A DNA stretch of 64,000 bases from an uncultured Clostridia bacterium (GTDB lineage Bacteria > Bacillota > Clostridia > UBA1381): NCBI GenBank assembly GCA_934476675.1, contig CAKSOE010000001.1:310001-374000 (forward strand), written 5' to 3'. Under the pieces are notes generated by a model. That model did not search any database and was not told where the DNA came from. It saw nothing but the letters and a program-made list of their open reading frames with translations. Both the position numbers and the translations under genes were made by a program. Below, one piece after another: positions 8,904 to 17,327 of the stretch. Each line of letters begins with the position of its first letter. Position 1 is the stretch's first letter.

Positions 8904-9790
8904 TGCTGTTTTTATTTGTTCTTATAATCATATTGTTAATTGTTTTGGTAGCAAACATAAAAATTGTTCCGCAGGCTCATGCATATATAATCGAGCGTTT
9001 GGGCGGTTACGATGCAACTTGGGGTGTCGGACTTCATGTTAAAATTCCGTTTATAGACAGAATTGCAAGTAAGGTAAATCTTAAAGAGCACGTCGTAGAT
9101 TTTCCGCCGCAGCCTGTTATTACAAAGGATAACGTTACAATGCAGATAGATACCGTTGTGTATTATCAGATAACAGACCCGAAGCTGTATACTTACGGAG
9201 TTGAGCGGCCTATGATGGCTATTGAAAACCTCACCGCGACTACTCTCAGAAATATTATAGGCGACCTGGAGCTTGACGAAACGCTTACTTCACGTGATAC
9301 CGTCAATACAAAAATGCGTTCAATTCTCGACGAAGCAACCGATCCATGGGGAATAAAAATCAACAGAGTTGAGCTTAAAAATATTATGCCGCCGGAGGAA
9401 ATTCAAAATGCCATGGAGCGCCAGATGAAGGCCGAACGTGAACGGCGTGAAAGTATTCTGAGAGCCGAAGGTGAAAAGAAAAGCGCGATTCTGACCGCCG
9501 AGGGCGAAAAGGAAAGCGCGATTTTAAGAGCCGAAGCAAAGAAAGAAGCGGCTATAAAAGAAGCAGAGGGTAATGCCGAAGCTATACTGACAGTTCAGAC
9601 GGCCGTGGCAGAGGGGATAAAGCGTATTAACGAAGCAAATCCGTCGGACGGATATATTGCTCTGAAATCACTTGAAAGCTTTGAAAAAGCAGCCGACGGT
9701 AAAGCCACAAAGATAATTGTTCCGTCAGAAATTCAGAACATGGCAGGGCTCGCATCGGCGCTTAAAGGAATCTTAAAGGACAACGATTAA
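8903..9790 (+). CDS. SPFH/band 7 (stomatin-like) membrane protein
   Basis: A 295-residue stomatin-like protein. One N-terminal membrane helix (residues 2-18) is followed by the SPFH domain (about 20-200; IVPQAHAYIIERLGGY, DFPPQPVITKDNVTMQID, TLRNIIGDLELDETLTSRD) and an Ala/Glu/Lys-rich coiled coil (about 180-235; repeated AEGEKKSAIL units) that drives oligomerisation. QmcA-like proteins form large membrane rings and support membrane protein quality control. It is coupled to the NfeD gene and followed by a strong terminator. Confidence 0.93.
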   Translation: MLFLFVLIIILLIVLVANIKIVPQAHAYIIERLGGYDATWGVGLHVKIPFIDRIASKVNLKEHVVDFPPQPVITKDNVTMQIDTVVYYQITDPKLYTYGVERPMMAIENLTATTLRNIIGDLELDETLTSRDTVNTKMRSILDEATDPWGIKINRVELKNIMPPEEIQNAMERQMKAERERRESILRAEGEKKSAILTAEGEKESAILRAEAKKEAAIKEAEGNAEAILTVQTAVAEGIKRINEANPSDGYIALKSLESFEKAADGKATKIIVPSEIQNMAGLASALKGILKDND

Positions 9791-9793
9791 TAA

Positions 9794-9824
9794 CAAAAGG
9801 GATGTGATTTTCACATCCCTTTTG
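9794..9824 (+). terminator. Intrinsic terminator after the SPFH gene
   Basis: A perfect 13-14 bp stem (AAAAGGGATGTGA / TCACATCCCTTTT) with a TTT loop and T-rich 3' arm starts just after the stop codon. Confidence 0.9.
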
Positions 9825-9904
9825 TTGTATCATGTATAACACAACTATTATACGCATATAGATAATTTAGAAAAACAATACGGCATGAAAGGCAGGTATA
9901 AAAA

Positions 9905-10498
9905 ATGAATTGCAGCATAATGTCAAGAAATATAAAAGACAAAACGTTTATAACAATACTTGCTTTTATTGTGCTGACGGCAGGAATAGTGATAGGCAGC
10001 GTAATGCTCATGAAAGTCGGAGCTGACGGCAGCGAGGGATTAAAAAACTACCTAAATGCCTTTATACAAAATTCGCAGCAGGAAATCGACAAAACTGCTA
10101 TATTTCAATCTGCACTTAAAGAAAACATAATATATCTTTTGATTATATTTTTTTCGGGATTTTTCAGAATAGGCGTGGTTTTTATCGCCGCCGCCCTGAT
10201 ACGCAAAGGCTTTATCATGGGTTTTACAGCAGCTGCACTGGTGCGTTTTTTTGGCTGGAAAGGCATTCTCGTAACTGCGTCAATGCTGCCCGGAATATTG
10301 CTGATTATTCCGGCATTTTTAATATTTTCGGCATTAAGCGCCGATTTCGCGCTCAGCGGCGGAAAAAAAGAAAAGCAATATATACTCTGCTTCCTTTTTT
10401 TTGCAATTATTACGGTAATAATATTTTGTGCCGCGGCATTTGCCGAAGGCTGGCTTACCACCGCCTTTATGAAGTGGCTGTCCGCAAAAATCATATAG
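9905..10498 (+). CDS. spoIIM: SpoIIM-family membrane protein (stage II sporulation protein M)
   Basis: A 197-residue protein with about five hydrophobic helices (near residues 18-38, 78-100, 102-125, 128-155, 160-190). The middle portion (SGFFRIGVVFIAAALIRKGFIMGFTAAAL) is typical of SpoIIM when taken as SGFFRIGVVFIAAAL then IRKGFIMGFTAAAL. In spore formers SpoIIM acts with SpoIID and SpoIIP in peptidoglycan remodelling during engulfment. SpoIIM is often near xerD in clostridia, as here. This is one of the better hints that the host forms endospores. Confidence 0.85.
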   Translation: MNCSIMSRNIKDKTFITILAFIVLTAGIVIGSVMLMKVGADGSEGLKNYLNAFIQNSQQEIDKTAIFQSALKENIIYLLIIFFSGFFRIGVVFIAAALIRKGFIMGFTAAALVRFFGWKGILVTASMLPGILLIIPAFLIFSALSADFALSGGKKEKQYILCFLFFAIITVIIFCAAAFAEGWLTTAFMKWLSAKII

Positions 10499-10501
10499 CA
10501 A

Positions 10502-10705
10502 TTACAGCTTATTAAATGTAACGGTTTGCTCTTTCATGGATATTTTTCCCACCTGATAACCGTATTCTGTAAGCTCTTTTTTGTATTTTAAAAAAGAATG
10601 GTCTATCGGTGTTCCCGCAATGCCGCATATTTCTTCAAACGTCAGTTTAAAGGAGTCACTTTCGTTTTGCCCGATAAATTCCCACAAAGAATTATATTTA
10701 CTCAT
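10502..10705 (-). CDS. Small conserved protein of unknown function
   Basis: A 67-residue protein that I recognise only as a small family common in clostridia (core IDHSFLKYKKELTEYGYQVG and a C-terminal MKEQTVTFNKL). The ATG at 10,705 is preferred over the GTG one codon earlier because GGGGGAT lies at good spacing. It has its own leftward promoter (TTGACT-17-TATAAT near 10,727-10,756). The stop is 3 bases from the convergent spoIIM gene. No function is claimed. Confidence 0.75.
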   Translation of the reverse strand: MSKYNSLWEFIGQNESDSFKLTFEEICGIAGTPIDHSFLKYKKELTEYGYQVGKISMKEQTVTFNKL

Positions 10706-10925
10706 CACTTATCCCCCTTTTTCAGCTATTATATAACAGCTTTTAAATTCAGTCAAGCGCTGTTTTACGGCAATAATATTATTTTTTATAAAAAATTTTC
10801 AAAAAAGACTATACAAATCAAAAAAATGTGGTATAATATTAATATTGACTTCAAATTGTAATGTGCAAGAAACGTTTTAGCAATATTTTGAAATATTATA
10901 TTTCCGCGGGAAAGGGGAACTCTTA

Positions 10926-11813
10926 ATGCAGTACGCATATATAGATGAATATACGAGCTTTATGTCAAATGTACGCCATAAGTCCATAAATACGGTAGAA
11001 TCATACGGACGTGATATAAAGCAATATTTTACATATCTCAGTAATACCGGAATTACAGATTTGTCAGAAGCTACAAAAACAACCGTATTAACGTATTTAA
11101 TATCACTTCAAAGACAGGGAAGATCTGCATCAACAGTATCGCGCACACTTGCATCTCTAAGATCATTCTATATATTTATGATTCAGAACGGAAACGCAAA
11201 AAGCGACCCCACATCAAGTCTTGAAGTTCCGCACGTTGAAAAAAAGCTGCCGCAGATATTATCAAACGCAGAAGTTGAACTGCTTTTGGAACAGCCGCAG
11301 TGTCGCGATAACAAAGGTATACGAGATAAGGCAATGCTTGAGCTTTTATATGCAACGGGTATACGAGTTTCCGAATTAATCAATCTCAATTTACAGGACG
11401 TGAATCTTAATATGAGATTTATCAGATGCGGCACAGCCAAAAAAGAGCGTATAGTTCCGATGGGGAACAAGTCATATGAAGCAATGAAAAATTATCTGGA
11501 TAATGTGCGTAGTCTTATGATAAAGTCAGCTGAAGAAGAGGCTCTGTTTGTAAATTGCAGTGGCGTGAGGTTGTCAAGGCAGGGATTCTGGAAGCTTATA
11601 AAACACTATCAGTGCAGCGCCGGAATTGAAAAGACTATAACTCCCCACACTCTCAGACATTCATTTGCGGCTCATCTGCTTGAAAACGGCGCTGATATTC
11701 ATGCAATCCAGGAAATGATGGGTCATGCGGATATTTCCTCGACACAGATATATTCGCACCTTATGAACAGCAGAATTAAAGACGTTTATGAAAAAGCGCA
11801 CCCGAGAGCATAG
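10926..11813 (+). CDS. xerD: Tyrosine site-specific recombinase XerD
   Basis: A 295-residue chromosome dimer resolvase. The N-terminal SAM-like domain (about 1-90) has SYGRDIKQYFTYL. The catalytic domain shows the first Arg in ATGIRVSELINL, a Lys in the beta hairpin, HTLRHSFAAHLLENGAD, GHADISST and the nucleophile Tyr in QIYSHL. Length and motif spacing match XerD rather than a phage integrase, and spoIIM lies upstream. It is over 30 kb from the prophage and lies on the host side of the attachment site, so I do not assign it to the phage. Confidence 0.9.
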   Translation: MQYAYIDEYTSFMSNVRHKSINTVESYGRDIKQYFTYLSNTGITDLSEATKTTVLTYLISLQRQGRSASTVSRTLASLRSFYIFMIQNGNAKSDPTSSLEVPHVEKKLPQILSNAEVELLLEQPQCRDNKGIRDKAMLELLYATGIRVSELINLNLQDVNLNMRFIRCGTAKKERIVPMGNKSYEAMKNYLDNVRSLMIKSAEEEALFVNCSGVRLSRQGFWKLIKHYQCSAGIEKTITPHTLRHSFAAHLLENGADIHAIQEMMGHADISSTQIYSHLMNSRIKDVYEKAHPRA

Positions 11814-11821
11814 GAGCAGAA

Positions 11822-11998
11822 ATGAAAGCAAACTGTGAATATTGTATAAATTATGAGTATGACGAGGATTTTGAATACTACGTCTGCACAATGGATTTGG
11901 ACGAGGATGAAATGCGCCGATTTGTTTGCGGCAGTTTTAATGACTGTCCGTATTTTAGGGCCGGCGATGAATACACAATAGTACATAAACAAATATAA
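11822..11998 (+). CDS. Small Cys-rich protein, DUF6472-like
   Basis: A 58-residue acidic protein with four or five cysteines (CEYC near the N-terminus, YVCTMD, FVCGSF, DCPYF), arranged like a small metal-binding fold. I recognise it as resembling DUF6472 proteins of clostridia. The ATG lies 8 bases after the xerD stop with GGAGCAG upstream, so the two are cotranscribed. Function unknown. Confidence 0.75.
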   Translation: MKANCEYCINYEYDEDFEYYVCTMDLDEDEMRRFVCGSFNDCPYFRAGDEYTIVHKQI

Positions 11999-12045
11999 TT
12001 CATCTCCCAGACTATGCAGATTTTTCTGACAAATTAAAATAATGG

Positions 12046-12074
12046 TTGACATATTATAAAATAAGTTGTATAAT
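12046..12074 (+). promoter_or_regulatory. Promoter of the FMN riboswitch-ribU transcript
   Basis: TTGACA (12046-12051) and TATAAT (12069-12074) with a 17-base spacer. Transcription would begin near 12,081, about 20 bases before the riboswitch aptamer. Confidence 0.85.
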
Positions 12075-12099
12075 GTGTATGTAAAATTGAATAGGAAAT

Positions 12100-12230
12100 T
12101 ATCTTCGGGGTAGGGTGAAATTCCCGATCGGCGGTATAGTCCGCGAGCGCTTGGCGCAGGATTTGATAAAGTTCAAATCAGGATTTGGTGCAATTCCAAA
12201 ACCGACAGTATAGTCTGGATGAGAGAAGAT
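12100..12230 (+). ncRNA. FMN riboswitch (RFN element)
   Basis: Matches the RFN aptamer in order: ATCTTCGGGG then AGGGTGAAATTCCC, CGGCGGTATAGTCCGCGAGC, GGATTTGGTGCAATTCC, AACCGACAGTATAGTCTGGA and the closing GAGAGAAGAT, which pairs with the 5' strand. FMN binding is expected to turn off the downstream riboflavin importer. The stem-loop with T-run at 12,273-12,310 is the likely expression platform. Confidence 0.96.
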
Positions 12231-12272
12231 GTATTATATATGCCGTTTTGTAAAAGCCGGCAATGATATAAT

Positions 12273-12310
12273 GCCTGAAAGATAGTTTTCTTTCGGGTAT
12301 TTATTTTTTG
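12273..12310 (+). terminator. Riboswitch-controlled terminator
   Basis: The stem CCTGAAAGA / TCTTTCGGG around TAGTTT is followed by ATTTATTTTTTG. It lies between the FMN aptamer and ribU, the right place for FMN-dependent premature termination. Confidence 0.8.
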
Positions 12311-12341
12311 TGCCGGCTTTGCCGGAGAAATGGAGGACATC

Positions 12342-12989
12342 ATGAGAAATTATTTAAGAACAAAAAAATTAACGGTATTAAGCCTGTTCTGTGCGCTGAC
12401 TGTTATTTCGTCATTTATTCGTATTCCTGTGGTACTGTTTTTGAAATACGAACCCAAGGATATATTTATTGTAACCGCCGGTTTTATTTTCGGGCCTGCT
12501 GTGTCACTTCTGATTTCGCTTGCTGCATCATTTCTTGAAATGATTCTTATAAGCGATACGGGCATTATAGGTTTTATCATGAATGTGCTTTCGTCCTGTT
12601 CGTTTGCCTGCACGGCAGCATACATATATAAACATCACCGCAGCCGCCGCAGTGCAGTTATTGCACTTCTTATCGGCTGTGCGGCCATGACCGCGGTGAT
12701 GCTGTTATGGAATTACCTCATCACCCCGATATATATGGGTTATCCGCGTGAAGCTGTGGCGAAACTTTTGCTGCCTGTCTTTCTTCCGTTTAATCTGATG
12801 AAAAGTATCATAAATACTATAATTGTAATGCTCATATATAAACCGATTATTACTGCATTATATCGCTCTGACGTGATTGAAGATGAGGGGGAAAATATGC
12901 ACTTAAAAACGGTAGGTATTATTTTTTTAGTGTTGATGATTGTGATTACAGTGTCATTAATTGCCATGTCGTTTGCTAAAACGATATAA
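12342..12989 (+). CDS. ribU: ECF transporter S component for riboflavin
   Basis: A 215-residue membrane protein with about six helices, typical of S components of energy-coupling factor importers. The FMN riboswitch directly upstream identifies the substrate class as riboflavin/FMN. The start at 12,342 is preferred to the ATG at 12,330 because TGGAGGA, at 12,331-12,337, is its ribosome site. The C-terminal extension ends in an extra helix (TVGIIFLVLMIVITVSLIA). The shared ATPase and T subunits must be encoded elsewhere. Confidence 0.9.
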   Translation: MRNYLRTKKLTVLSLFCALTVISSFIRIPVVLFLKYEPKDIFIVTAGFIFGPAVSLLISLAASFLEMILISDTGIIGFIMNVLSSCSFACTAAYIYKHHRSRRSAVIALLIGCAAMTAVMLLWNYLITPIYMGYPREAVAKLLLPVFLPFNLMKSIINTIIVMLIYKPIITALYRSDVIEDEGENMHLKTVGIIFLVLMIVITVSLIAMSFAKTI

Positions 12990-13080
12990 TTAAACTTTTT
13001 TTGAAAAAAATCTTGTAAATTACGCAAAAATGGTATATAATGATAAGGATATATAACAGGAACACAGGAGGAAATTTTTT

Positions 13081-14565
13081 ATGGAACAGGAACAGACGCA
13101 GGCAAGATTGAAACAGCTTTTGAAAAACAGACGCGATAAGCTTGCCGAGTATCAGGAAGCGGGAAAAGATCCGTTTAAAATAACAAAATTCGATCGTGAT
13201 ACAAAATCAGCGGATATAAAGGGAAATTATGCAGACTATGAGGGCAAAACTGTCAAAATAGCCGGAAGAATAATGTCTAAGCGTCGCATGGGCAAAATCG
13301 GATTTTGTGATTTGGCGGACGCTGCCGGAAAAATTCAGATTTTCCTCAAAAGAGACGTGTTAGGCGAAGAAGAATATGAGCGTTTCAAAAAGCTTGACAT
13401 AGGCGATATAGTAGGAGCCGAAGGTGAAGTGTTTACAACCGAAGCGGGAGAAATTTCGGTACTTATAAAGGATATGACGCTTTTGTCAAAATCACTTTTG
13501 CCGCTGCCGGAAAAATTCCACGGTCTCAGCGACACAGACGTCAGATACCGTCAGCGTTACGTGGATTTGATTATGAATGAGGACGTAAAAAAGACATTTG
13601 TCAACCGCTCGAAGATTATTGCGTCAATCCGCGGCTATCTCAATGCGCATGATTTTTTGGAGGTTGAAACACCGATGCTTGTTTCCAATGCCGGCGGCGC
13701 TGCTGCCCGTCCGTTTGAAACACATTTCAACGCTCTTGACGAGGACTTTAAGCTGCGTATATCGCTTGAATTATACCTCAAACGTCTTATCGTAGGCGGT
13801 TTTGACCGTGTGTACGAAATAGGCAGAGTGTTCAGAAACGAAGGACTTGATACGCGCCATAATCCCGAATTTACGCTTATGGAGCTGTATCAGGCATATA
13901 CGGATTATCATGGCATGATGGATCTTACCGAAAACCTGTACAGACACGTTGCAAAAGAGGTTCTGGGAACAACTCAAATTGTTTATAACGGTATTGAGAT
14001 GGATTTAGGAAAACCGTTTGAAAGAATTACGATGCTTGATGCGGTTAAAAAGTACTCAGGTGTGGATTTTAATGAGATTAAAACCCTGGAAGACGCAAGA
14101 GCTGTTGCAGACGAGCATCATGTCGAGTATGAAGAAAGACACAAAAAAGGTGATATTCTTAACCTATTCTTTGAAGAATATGTTGAAGAACATCTTGTTC
14201 AGCCGACCTTTGTAATGGATCATCCGATTGAAATTTCGCCGCTGACAAAGAAAAAGCCTGAAAACCCCGAGTATGTAGAGCGTTTTGAGTTTTTCATGAA
14301 CGGTTGGGAAATGGCAAACGCATATTCTGAACTGAACGATCCGATTGACCAGAGAGAGCGTTTTAAGGCACAGGAGGAACAGTTGGCACAGGGCGATGAG
14401 GAAGCTAATGCTACAGATGAAGATTTCATGCGTGCGTTAGAAATAGGAATGCCCCCCACCGGCGGTATAGGCTTCGGAATAGACCGTATGTGTATGCTTC
14501 TTACCGATTCACCTGCAATAAGAGATGTGCTTTTGTTCCCGACAATGAAGCCATTGGATAAATAA
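13081..14565 (+). CDS. lysS: Lysyl-tRNA synthetase, class II
   Basis: A 494-residue class IIb synthetase that charges tRNA-Lys. The N-terminal OB-fold anticodon domain (about 55-165; VKIAGRIMSKRRMGKIGFCDL) precedes the catalytic core with motif 1 near VETPMLVSNAGGAAARPF, motif 2 in VYEIGRVFRNEGLDTRHNPEFT and motif 3 in GIGFGIDRMCML. Length is normal. AGGAGG lies before the ATG and a -10 TATAAT sits at 13,034-13,039. No T-box leader is present in the short 5' region. Confidence 0.98.
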   Translation: MEQEQTQARLKQLLKNRRDKLAEYQEAGKDPFKITKFDRDTKSADIKGNYADYEGKTVKIAGRIMSKRRMGKIGFCDLADAAGKIQIFLKRDVLGEEEYERFKKLDIGDIVGAEGEVFTTEAGEISVLIKDMTLLSKSLLPLPEKFHGLSDTDVRYRQRYVDLIMNEDVKKTFVNRSKIIASIRGYLNAHDFLEVETPMLVSNAGGAAARPFETHFNALDEDFKLRISLELYLKRLIVGGFDRVYEIGRVFRNEGLDTRHNPEFTLMELYQAYTDYHGMMDLTENLYRHVAKEVLGTTQIVYNGIEMDLGKPFERITMLDAVKKYSGVDFNEIKTLEDARAVADEHHVEYEERHKKGDILNLFFEEYVEEHLVQPTFVMDHPIEISPLTKKKPENPEYVERFEFFMNGWEMANAYSELNDPIDQRERFKAQEEQLAQGDEEANATDEDFMRALEIGMPPTGGIGFGIDRMCMLLTDSPAIRDVLLFPTMKPLDK

Positions 14566-14660
14566 TTTGGCTTAAAACAAGGCCTTTTGAAGATTTGAAT
14601 TATTGATTTATCAAAAAACTTATCAAATTTAAAATCGGAAAGCATGAATACAGCAAAAAC

Positions 14661-14702
14661 AAATACGCTCTTACCGTAAAAAAAGTAGGAGCGTATTTTT
14701 TT
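14661..14702. terminator. Bidirectional terminator between lysS and the VanW operon
   Basis: The arms AAATACGCTC and GAGCGTATTT pair around an 18-base loop. T-runs lie on both outer sides, so it can stop transcription from lysS and from the convergent operon. Confidence 0.8.
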
Positions 14703-14778
14703 AATTATTTATGTTTATTCCACAGAACGGACATAGTATGCTGCAAAGCGTTCTTGCAATTCGAGGAGAGAATTTAAT
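14701..14778 (-). CDS. Candidate 25-residue CPFCG peptide with AUU start
   Basis: After the VanW gene, on the same strand, AGGAGG is followed by six bases and then an ATT-started frame of 25 codons. It ends in a CPFCG knuckle and Asn-rich tail, with stop TAA at 14,701-14,703, right at the terminator. ATG, GTG and TTG are absent at this position, so initiation would need the rare AUU codon. The ribosome site is good, but the reading is otherwise unproven. It could be chance: the same bases contain an inverted repeat. Confidence 0.3.
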   Translation of the reverse strand: MKFSPRIARTLCSILCPFCGININN

Positions 14779-14808
14779 AAATTCCCTCCTGCTCGATTAT
14801 GCTTATTG

Positions 14809-16545
14809 TTATTTATGCGGCTGATATACACTTGTGCCGAGTTTATCGGTTGATATGAGCTCTCCGTTTGAGTATACGCGTCTTACAGACGTAACAACGG
14901 TGTTTTCACCGGAGCGCGAGGTCGAATGTGACAGTTTAACCTCTCTCGCCGGTGTCCATGCCGTACCGATTATTTTGACGGTTATTGTTCCGCCGCCGGT
15001 GGATGCGGCGATTTTTACCGGAGCATCGGTAGTGTTTTTGAATTTGAAATCAACACTGCCGTATGCAACAGTAGCGTCCTGACCGAGCGGTGCATATCCG
15101 ATTGTCATCATATGATTTTCACGGCTTACTATACCCAAATCTGCATAAAGAACGGCAGAATAAAGCGTTGTGCTTACCTGACAAGTACCTCCGCCGATGC
15201 CGTCAACACTTTGACCGTTAACGTATTCCTTTGCGGTGTAAAAGCCGTTACCTGTTGTTCTTGGACCTACGGTATCGTTGAATGAGAATACTTCACCCGG
15301 AGCAATAACCTTTCCGTTAAGAAGGCTTGCGGCTCTTGCGATGTTTGCGGATCTGTTGGAGGTAGAACCGCCGTAATTTGTCGAATACGAACCAAGCGTT
15401 GCATTAAAGAGCTTTTCTTGGAGCATTGCCGCCGTAACGTCCGCATAAGATATACATATCGGAACAGTTACCGTTCCGCCACCCTCCTTTATCTGCGGAA
15501 GATAAGGAGCAACTTCTTCTTTATTAATATACCGTCCGTTTTGGTCGGGAATAATTTCGACTTTATTGTCGCTTACTGCGTATTGTGCATTTACGGGGTC
15601 AACATAGCATATGTGGTCAAAGGTTTCGACGGTGAAATCATACGGCGGCGCGCTTTTGAGCGTAACGGGTATGGCGTCAAAGACACCTTTTGCCAAAGCC
15701 GCCTTAACCTCGGAAACGGCTGTGTCAACTTCATTGTCAAATCCGGTGTGACCGGGAGTTACGATTGCGGAGTCACCGTTAAAACTTACCTGATGTTGCT
15801 GAAGCTCTCCGTAAATATCCGTACCAAAACGTCTTAAAACTACCGCAAGGCGTTCTTCGTCAAGCGTTGCGGGAGGAGAAAGCGTACGCTTTTTAAACAT
15901 CAGTTCAAATCCGGCTATTCCGTCCTTTATAAAATTACCCGATTTTCCGTATTCAAATGCTCTTTTTGCGGTGTCCTCTGCATTTGCGGAAGAACCGACA
16001 TCAATACCGTTAAAAGTGTAATAATTATCACCGCATTGAAGTTTGATTATTCTGTGGCTCATCAGGTCAGAGGCTTCTATCGATGCAAGCGCATCATTAT
16101 ATGAAAGCCCGCCGACGTTAAGTTCACCTACAAATACGTTTTTGGAAACAGTGTCCGAGGCGGTGTTTGTCAGTCCGAGAATTACGGCAAGGAAAAACAG
16201 CGCAACAAGCGCTCCGATAATCAAAAGCAGTATTTTTAATGCTCTCATGGTAAAAATCGGAGAATGTTTTTTCTCGGTCATTTCCTCATTGGCTGTTTCG
16301 GGAATTTTCTGATCCTCCGTATCGTTTTCCGGTTTCGCATCAAAATCATCGAAATCGTCTTCATTGCTTTCCGCAGGTGTTTCCTCCTCATGCTCGGGAA
16401 CGGCTTCGGCGGTTTCAGCCGGCGCGTCGTCCTCTTTTTTTTCGTCAATTACCCGACGGACTTCGCTCTGTATCTCCATAGCAGGCTTTCCTACAATAGT
16501 GGGAGCATCTGATACAGATTTAAAATTGTCCTTATTCTCATTCAT
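14809..16545 (-). CDS. VanW domain protein with peptidoglycan-binding-4 repeats
   Basis: A 578-residue membrane-anchored envelope protein. The start at 16,545 has GGGGGGA upstream; longer frames do not. An acidic Glu/Pro-rich cytoplasmic tail (about 1-105) leads to one membrane helix (about 113-135). Two extracellular regions resembling the putative peptidoglycan-binding repeat follow, then a VanW domain with FNDTVGPRTTGNGF and GGGTCQVSTTLYSAVLYADL. The C-terminus is a beta-rich segment of G5-like character. VanW proteins occur with cell-wall enzymes but their activity is not settled. It follows the YkgJ-like gene by 19 bases. Confidence 0.88.
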   Translation of the reverse strand: MNENKDNFKSVSDAPTIVGKPAMEIQSEVRRVIDEKKEDDAPAETAEAVPEHEEETPAESNEDDFDDFDAKPENDTEDQKIPETANEEMTEKKHSPIFTMRALKILLLIIGALVALFFLAVILGLTNTASDTVSKNVFVGELNVGGLSYNDALASIEASDLMSHRIIKLQCGDNYYTFNGIDVGSSANAEDTAKRAFEYGKSGNFIKDGIAGFELMFKKRTLSPPATLDEERLAVVLRRFGTDIYGELQQHQVSFNGDSAIVTPGHTGFDNEVDTAVSEVKAALAKGVFDAIPVTLKSAPPYDFTVETFDHICYVDPVNAQYAVSDNKVEIIPDQNGRYINKEEVAPYLPQIKEGGGTVTVPICISYADVTAAMLQEKLFNATLGSYSTNYGGSTSNRSANIARAASLLNGKVIAPGEVFSFNDTVGPRTTGNGFYTAKEYVNGQSVDGIGGGTCQVSTTLYSAVLYADLGIVSRENHMMTIGYAPLGQDATVAYGSVDFKFKNTTDAPVKIAASTGGGTITVKIIGTAWTPAREVKLSHSTSRSGENTVVTSVRRVYSNGELISTDKLGTSVYQPHK

Positions 16546-16564
16546 ATTTTTATCCCCCCAAGAA

Positions 16565-17086
16565 TTAATTGTAAAATTTAGCAAAATCATCAATATACCG
16601 GCTGTGCTCTTTTATAAACTCCCTGACATAGCGGTTTTTCGCAAGCAACCGAAAAACCGATTCTGTTTTGGAAACAAAATCCCTCTCAAATTCATCGAGA
16701 CTAAACACTCTCGAAAGCGGACAAAGCCTTTTTGCACGCGGATCTACGATTATATCGAGAACACCGTCGGAATTAATGTACGGCGTAAGCGGAAATATAC
16801 GGCAGGCAAGAGGTCTCTGAAATCTGTCACACACGCCGCTGCACAAAGCAATCGGTACGCTGTGCTCTTTATTATCTGCCATATACGTAAAATCCGATTG
16901 TTCAATCTTTACCCAATCCGGTGAAAGAAGCTTATATACCTCCTTTTCGCCGGGGAAAAGATACATACCGCAGTCGTTGTCGCCTTTGCAGCACGCCTTA
17001 TCGCATAACTGTCCGCAGTCGGCTTTTATCGGAGTGCAGCTGTCGAATAATTTGTATATTTGTAAATATACATATGCCGAGTTCAT
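16565..17086 (-). CDS. YkgJ-like cysteine cluster protein
   Basis: A 173-residue protein with ten cysteines, most in two groups: CGQLCDKACCKGDNDCG near residues 24-40 and CSGVCDRFQRPLACRIFP near 82-99. The second is close to the CxxCxxCC-type metal/FeS cluster proteins (YkgJ). The cluster suggests zinc or iron-sulfur binding; no enzymatic function is assigned. First gene of a leftward pair with the VanW gene. Confidence 0.75.
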   Translation of the reverse strand: MNSAYVYLQIYKLFDSCTPIKADCGQLCDKACCKGDNDCGMYLFPGEKEVYKLLSPDWVKIEQSDFTYMADNKEHSVPIALCSGVCDRFQRPLACRIFPLTPYINSDGVLDIIVDPRAKRLCPLSRVFSLDEFERDFVSKTESVFRLLAKNRYVREFIKEHSRYIDDFAKFYN

Positions 17087-17262
17087 AATCGTTTCCTCAC
17101 AAATTCATAATATTACAGCGCTTTTATAATTAAAATTATATTATATATTATTGTAACATATTTCGGCAATGAAAACAACATAATATATTAAAAAAAAATA
17201 ATTACCAAGTAAAATTAATCTAATTGTAACAATGATTTAACAAAAAAGCGTTATATGTGTAT

Positions 17263-17291
17263 TTGACAAACAACTGTTTGCGTGGTACAAT
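17263..17291 (+). promoter_or_regulatory. Topoisomerase promoter with LexA-like palindrome
   Basis: TTGACA (17263-17268) and TACAAT (17286-17291) are 17 bases apart. The 14-base palindrome CAAACAACTGTTTG covers 17,267-17,280, inside the spacer. The same palindrome with one central change (CAAACAAATGTTTG) lies at the lexA promoter, which suggests shared control. Confidence 0.7.
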
Positions 17292-17327
17292 AATAAGGAT
17301 ATTAATTTTTTCGGAAAGGATAGACAA

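Noticed and set aside
10926..11813. xerD as the prophage integrase
   Set aside because: It is 30 kb away on the host side of the att site, next to spoIIM, and matches XerD.
13040..13080. T-box leader before lysS
   Set aside because: The 5' region is too short and has no T-box sequence.
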